Below, one piece after another: positions 61,645-64,000 of a stretch of DNA of 64,000 nucleotides. Location: positions 186,001 through 250,000 of the forward strand of contig JAVYOA010000002.1 in the NCBI GenBank assembly GCA_038734945.1, read 5' to 3'. The stretch's first letter is position 1. Each line of letters starts with the position of its first letter. The notes under the pieces were generated by a model. The model was not told where the DNA came from. It was given only the letters and a program-made list of their open reading frames with translations, and ran no database searches. This stretch comes from Fervidicoccaceae archaeon. Its GTDB lineage: Archaea; Thermoproteota; Thermoprotei_A; Sulfolobales; Fervidicoccaceae. The translations under genes and the position numbers were made by a program.

Positions 61645-62316
61645 ATGGAAACAGATAGAAAGGATTTTTTGATTGGCAATTTGAAAATCGTGAGGATTCC
61701 CCACGGCATTTTGAGGACTAATAGCTATCTGATCTACTCAGCTGGGAGAAAAAGTGCCATTCTCATAGATCCAGGGGAAAATTCCAATGCTGTAGAGGAG
61801 GAGGTAAAAAGAAGCGGGCTTGAAATAAAAATGATTGCCCTGACTCATGGACACTTTGATCATGCATGTGCAGCTGGAGAATTAGCCAGAAGTCACGGGG
61901 CAAAAATAGCGATGAGCTCGAGGGATCTATTCTTTCTGGATCTGGATAGAAAGGCCATGGAGAGCTTTGGCTTAAAAAGCTCCAGCTGCTCATTCTGGGC
62001 TGATATTGACCTATCGAATGAAAATGATTTGAGTGTGGAGGGGTTGAAAATGAGAGTCCTGAGAGTTCCAGGCCACTCTCCAGGAAGCGTTTCTTTCCTA
62101 ATTAACGATGGAGAGGCCTGCTTGACAGGGGATACGCTCTTCAGAGGTTTTGTGGGCAGGACTGATTTTCCAGGAGGGAGCGAGGATGAGCTTAAGAAGA
62201 GCCTAAGAACTTTAGTTGATTTGCTGGGAGATCAGGCGCTCATCTTGCCTGGGCATGGTCCTGAAACATCAATGAAGAATGAGAGAAAATGGCTTCTCGA
62301 ATGGATTGGATATTAG
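61645..62316 (+). CDS. MBL-fold metallo-hydrolase (glyoxalase II-like)
   Basis: A 223-residue metallo-beta-lactamase-fold hydrolase with all metal ligands: ALTHGHFDHACAAGELA (H-x-H-x-D-H), VPGHSPGSVSF (His), CLTGDTLFRGFVGRTDFPGG (Asp) and LPGHGPETS (His). The GRTDFPGG segment is typical of the glyoxalase II-like and persulfide dioxygenase-like branch; the substrate is unknown. It starts a rightward set of three genes. Confidence 0.92.
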   Translation: METDRKDFLIGNLKIVRIPHGILRTNSYLIYSAGRKSAILIDPGENSNAVEEEVKRSGLEIKMIALTHGHFDHACAAGELARSHGAKIAMSSRDLFFLDLDRKAMESFGLKSSSCSFWADIDLSNENDLSVEGLKMRVLRVPGHSPGSVSFLINDGEACLTGDTLFRGFVGRTDFPGGSEDELKKSLRTLVDLLGDQALILPGHGPETSMKNERKWLLEWIGY

Positions 62317-62328
62317 GAGGGGAAACAG

Positions 62329-63045
62329 ATGTCGAGCATTCCAAGAATTGTTATCATGGAGGCATCTCCAAGAAAATATGGCAACTCTGCAAAGCTAGCA
62401 TATGTTGCTGAGAAGGGGGTGATTGATGAGGGTTGCTCAGCTGAAATTGTCTGGATAGCTGATCTGAGCATAAAGCCATGCATAGGATGCGTTTCAGATG
62501 ATATAATGGAGTGCAAGTTTCCATGCGTTATAAATGATGACTTCAACTCCTTTGCGCAGAAGCTCATATCTTCAGAGGGAATAATAGTCTCCACTCCAAT
62601 ATACTGGTACATGGTTCCTGGACAGCTGAAAATTCTTCTGGACAGGATGACAAGCCTAGAGAACATGCTCCTTCACTCTGGAAGAAGCCTGCTCGATGGA
62701 AAGGTTGCTGCCTTCATTGCTACTGGAAACGATGCCGGGACATCCATGGCAATTTCCTATTTGATGGATGTCTTCAATAGCTACGGATGCCACATACCTG
62801 CTTGGGCCCTTGCATATCACCACTCCTATGATGATGTTCTTGAAAATGGATTTGCTGTTATCGATGCTTACAATATAGGAAAGAACGTGTGCAGGCTATC
62901 AAAGATATTGAGGAGCGTTAAAGATGATCCCTGGTACACCTTCGATGTTGATGTTGAGGAGCTGAGAAAATTTGCTAGGAAGAGAGCAGAGTCTCAGAAA
63001 GGAGAGCTGCTAGAAAACAGGAGGAGGAAAATCAATGGAGAGTAG
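62329..63045 (+). CDS. Flavodoxin-fold, iron-sulfur flavoprotein-like oxidoreductase
   Basis: A 238-residue protein of the NADPH-dependent FMN reductase/Isf group. IVIMEASPRKYGNSAKLAYV is the FMN phosphate-binding start, IKPCIGCVSDDIMECKFPCV has four cysteines in the position of an Isf-type cluster, and VSTPIYWYMVPGQLKILLDR is the flavin-contact segment. Electron transfer or redox-stress defence is probable. The ATG follows AGGAGGGG. It overlaps the Nudix gene by 11 bases. Confidence 0.88.
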   Translation: MSSIPRIVIMEASPRKYGNSAKLAYVAEKGVIDEGCSAEIVWIADLSIKPCIGCVSDDIMECKFPCVINDDFNSFAQKLISSEGIIVSTPIYWYMVPGQLKILLDRMTSLENMLLHSGRSLLDGKVAAFIATGNDAGTSMAISYLMDVFNSYGCHIPAWALAYHHSYDDVLENGFAVIDAYNIGKNVCRLSKILRSVKDDPWYTFDVDVEELRKFARKRAESQKGELLENRRRKINGE

Positions 63046-63499
63046 GGAGAGACCCTACATAGGGGTTGGAGCCGTTGTGTTTGATTCCAGGGGCAGGATT
63101 CTGCTGGTCAGGAGGGGATATCCTCCACAGAAGGGGAAGTGGGCAATCCCAGGCGGGCATCTTGAGCTTGGAGAAACTATTTTCGAGGGAGCGAGGAGGG
63201 AGCTTCTCGAGGAAACAGGATTGGAAGGAGAGCCAAAGTGCATAGTAAATCTTGATGAGCTGATTGTGAGGGATTCCAATGGAAATGTGAAGAAGCATTT
63301 CGTTCTCATAGATGTTCTCTTTGACAGCATCTGGGGATCTCTGAGAGCTGGAAGTGATGCAGTTGAGGCTAGGTTCTTCGATATAGAGGAAATAAAGGAG
63401 AGCGCTGAGGTCTCCTTCTCCACAAGGACCTTTCTGAGAAAGCTTCTGAACAATGAGCTATACTGCATAGAAACCTATGTCAACCAATATGCTGAGTAG
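63035..63499 (+). CDS. Nudix hydrolase (ADP-ribose pyrophosphatase-like)
   Basis: A 154-residue Nudix protein. The box GHLELGETIFEGARRELLEE, followed by TGLEG, fits G-x5-E-x7-R-E-U-x-E-E-x-G-U exactly. GVGAVVFDSRGRILLVRRGY precedes it. Likely substrates are ADP-ribose or related nucleotide sugars, in line with the nicotinamidase-RpiB fusion nearby, but this is inference. It is coupled to the flavoprotein gene and its 3' end overlaps the convergent gene by 20 bases. Confidence 0.9.
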   Translation: MESRERPYIGVGAVVFDSRGRILLVRRGYPPQKGKWAIPGGHLELGETIFEGARRELLEETGLEGEPKCIVNLDELIVRDSNGNVKKHFVLIDVLFDSIWGSLRAGSDAVEARFFDIEEIKESAEVSFSTRTFLRKLLNNELYCIETYVNQYAE

Positions 63500-63995
63500 T
63501 TCTCACTCCCCCCCCCCCACCAACACTCTCTAATTCTGTGCGCTTTATTGTCACAACTATTATACCATCGCGCTTCTCAACATTCCAATTCCCCTCATTG
63601 CCAAGAGCTGCTGAGCTTATCCCTCTGAAAAGCATGTATAGGAAATCCATGCTTTCCTTGTGATCTATTGAGAGGTTTATTATGAGCCTTTTTTCCTTCT
63701 CGTTTCCCCACTCTGGAAATATGTTCGTTTCTCCTACAAAGAGTGTTGCTAATCTCTCTATCAGTACAGCAGGATCATTCTGCTTGAATCTCGCACGCGC
63801 AACTTCATATATGACCTTGCCCAGCTGCTCCACGTCCTCGAGAGGAATTCTTGGTGGCTGAAGGCGAAAGCCCATGGTCTTAAGCGTGTCAAACAGAATC
63901 AAGTCGAGAGCTATATTTTCTGGCTCGTTTATCTTTGCCTTGTAGAGGAGGAGATAGGTTTCAAGGGCCTTATTTGTCAAATTATACATGCTCAT
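63480..63995 (-). CDS. Unrecognised protein, possible relative of the 57716/58290 pair; start possibly outside window
   Basis: At least 171 residues. NIALDLILFDTLKTMGFRLQ and VEQLGKVIYEVARARFKQND resemble the middle of the 58290 product, and the end (KRLIINLSIDHKESMDFLYM, GNWNVEKRDGIIVVTIKR) its C-terminal alpha-beta unit; the similarity is by eye. ATG 63995 is only 5 bases from the window edge and the frame stays open, so the true N-terminus may lie outside. The 3' end crosses an 11-base G run, so the last residues (VGGGGGVRTTQHIG) depend on the exact count. Confidence 0.6.
   Translation of the reverse strand: MSMYNLTNKALETYLLLYKAKINEPENIALDLILFDTLKTMGFRLQPPRIPLEDVEQLGKVIYEVARARFKQNDPAVLIERLATLFVGETNIFPEWGNEKEKRLIINLSIDHKESMDFLYMLFRGISSAALGNEGNWNVEKRDGIIVVTIKRTELESVGGGGGVRTTQHIG
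63508..63518. repeat. 11-base C (G) homopolymer inside the 3' end of a gene
   Basis: Eleven consecutive C on the plus strand. Read on the minus strand with 11 G, the gene ends ...VGGGGGVRTTQHIG; with 10 G it would stop at once (VGGGGE then TGA); with 12 G it would read on to a third tail. Such runs are rare in this AT-leaning sequence and are prone to slippage or sequencing error. Confidence 0.7.
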
Positions 63996-64000
63996 GTTTC

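Noticed and set aside
1-64000. CRISPR array, insertion sequence with transposase, or prophage
   Set aside because: No spaced direct repeats, transposase or phage structural genes were seen; only orphan hairpins resembling element ends.

Overview
The window looks like a chromosomal segment of a hyperthermophilic crenarchaeon (Thermoproteota; something like Fervidicoccus, Desulfurococcales or Acidilobales; the genus is a guess). The main evidence is a full-length reverse gyrase, a Holliday junction resolvase of the Hjc type, archaeal RNase P proteins (Rpp30, Pop5), aIF6, archaeal ribosomal proteins (L15e, L18e, L24e, L31e, L39e, L40e, L7Ae, S19e, S28e), an FeS-type RNA polymerase subunit D, a crenarchaeal GluRS, a non-catalytic tRNA-splicing endonuclease subunit, an intron in a tRNA gene, C/D box sRNA, and a mevalonate-type isoprenoid operon. 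Genes are dense and often overlap by 4 bases (ATGA, GTGA, TTGA). Many starts are GTG or TTG placed 5-9 bases after a GGTG or GAGGTG ribosome binding site, so I moved several starts inward from the longest reading frame.

Layout. 1-6.5 kb: end of a UbiA prenyltransferase, a thioredoxin-fold protein, HTH regulators, hjc, a MIP18/SufT-type protein, a CinA-like protein with glyA, and RNA-binding and P-loop kinase families. 6.6-18.9 kb: endonuclease subunit, an unrecognised 382-residue protein, an SQR-like flavoprotein with a DUF1641 partner, a COG2112-type kinase, cca and thpR, thrC, a multi-zinc protein, a Cas4-like nuclease (no CRISPR nearby) and regulators. 18.9-25.2 kb: a C/D box sRNA, L40e, intron-containing tRNA-Cys, an aldo/keto reductase, a catalytically dead nitrilase homologue and reverse gyrase. 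25.4-38 kb: HD phosphohydrolase and a methylthiotransferase, then an RNase P/exosome/L15e cluster, aIF6-L31e-L39e-PDCD5-S19e, upp, S15, ndk-L24e-S28e, L7Ae and gltX.

38.3-47.3 kb is one long leftward array joining lipid synthesis (polyprenyl diphosphate synthase, fni, isopentenyl phosphate kinase, an unrecognised protein in the usual mevalonate-kinase position, Memo) to a ribosome/RNA polymerase operon (S2, RpoN, S9, L13, L18e, RpoD, S11, S4, S13). 47.5-50.2 kb has a MATE transporter, an M42 peptidase and tRNA-Ser(TGA). 50.2-53.1 kb is a compact four-gene operon (GT81-type glycosyltransferase, TrkA-N protein, HAD phosphatase, MscS channel) that reads as an osmotic-stress module. 53.2-56.6 kb encodes a very large surface protein with a C-terminal coiled coil and membrane anchor.

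56.7-64 kb is the most unusual part: a decayed radical SAM pseudogene in which all three cluster cysteine codons are lost, two adjacent genes of an unrecognised family (one with a ribbon-helix-helix-like start) plus a possible third relative near the window end with an 11-base G:C run in its 3' end, a fusion of an RpiB-like isomerase with a nicotinamidase, an SDR, an HD protein with YjbQ, and a metallo-hydrolase/flavoprotein/Nudix set. I saw no CRISPR array, intact transposase or replication origin. Family assignments are from sequence recognition only; no database search was run.
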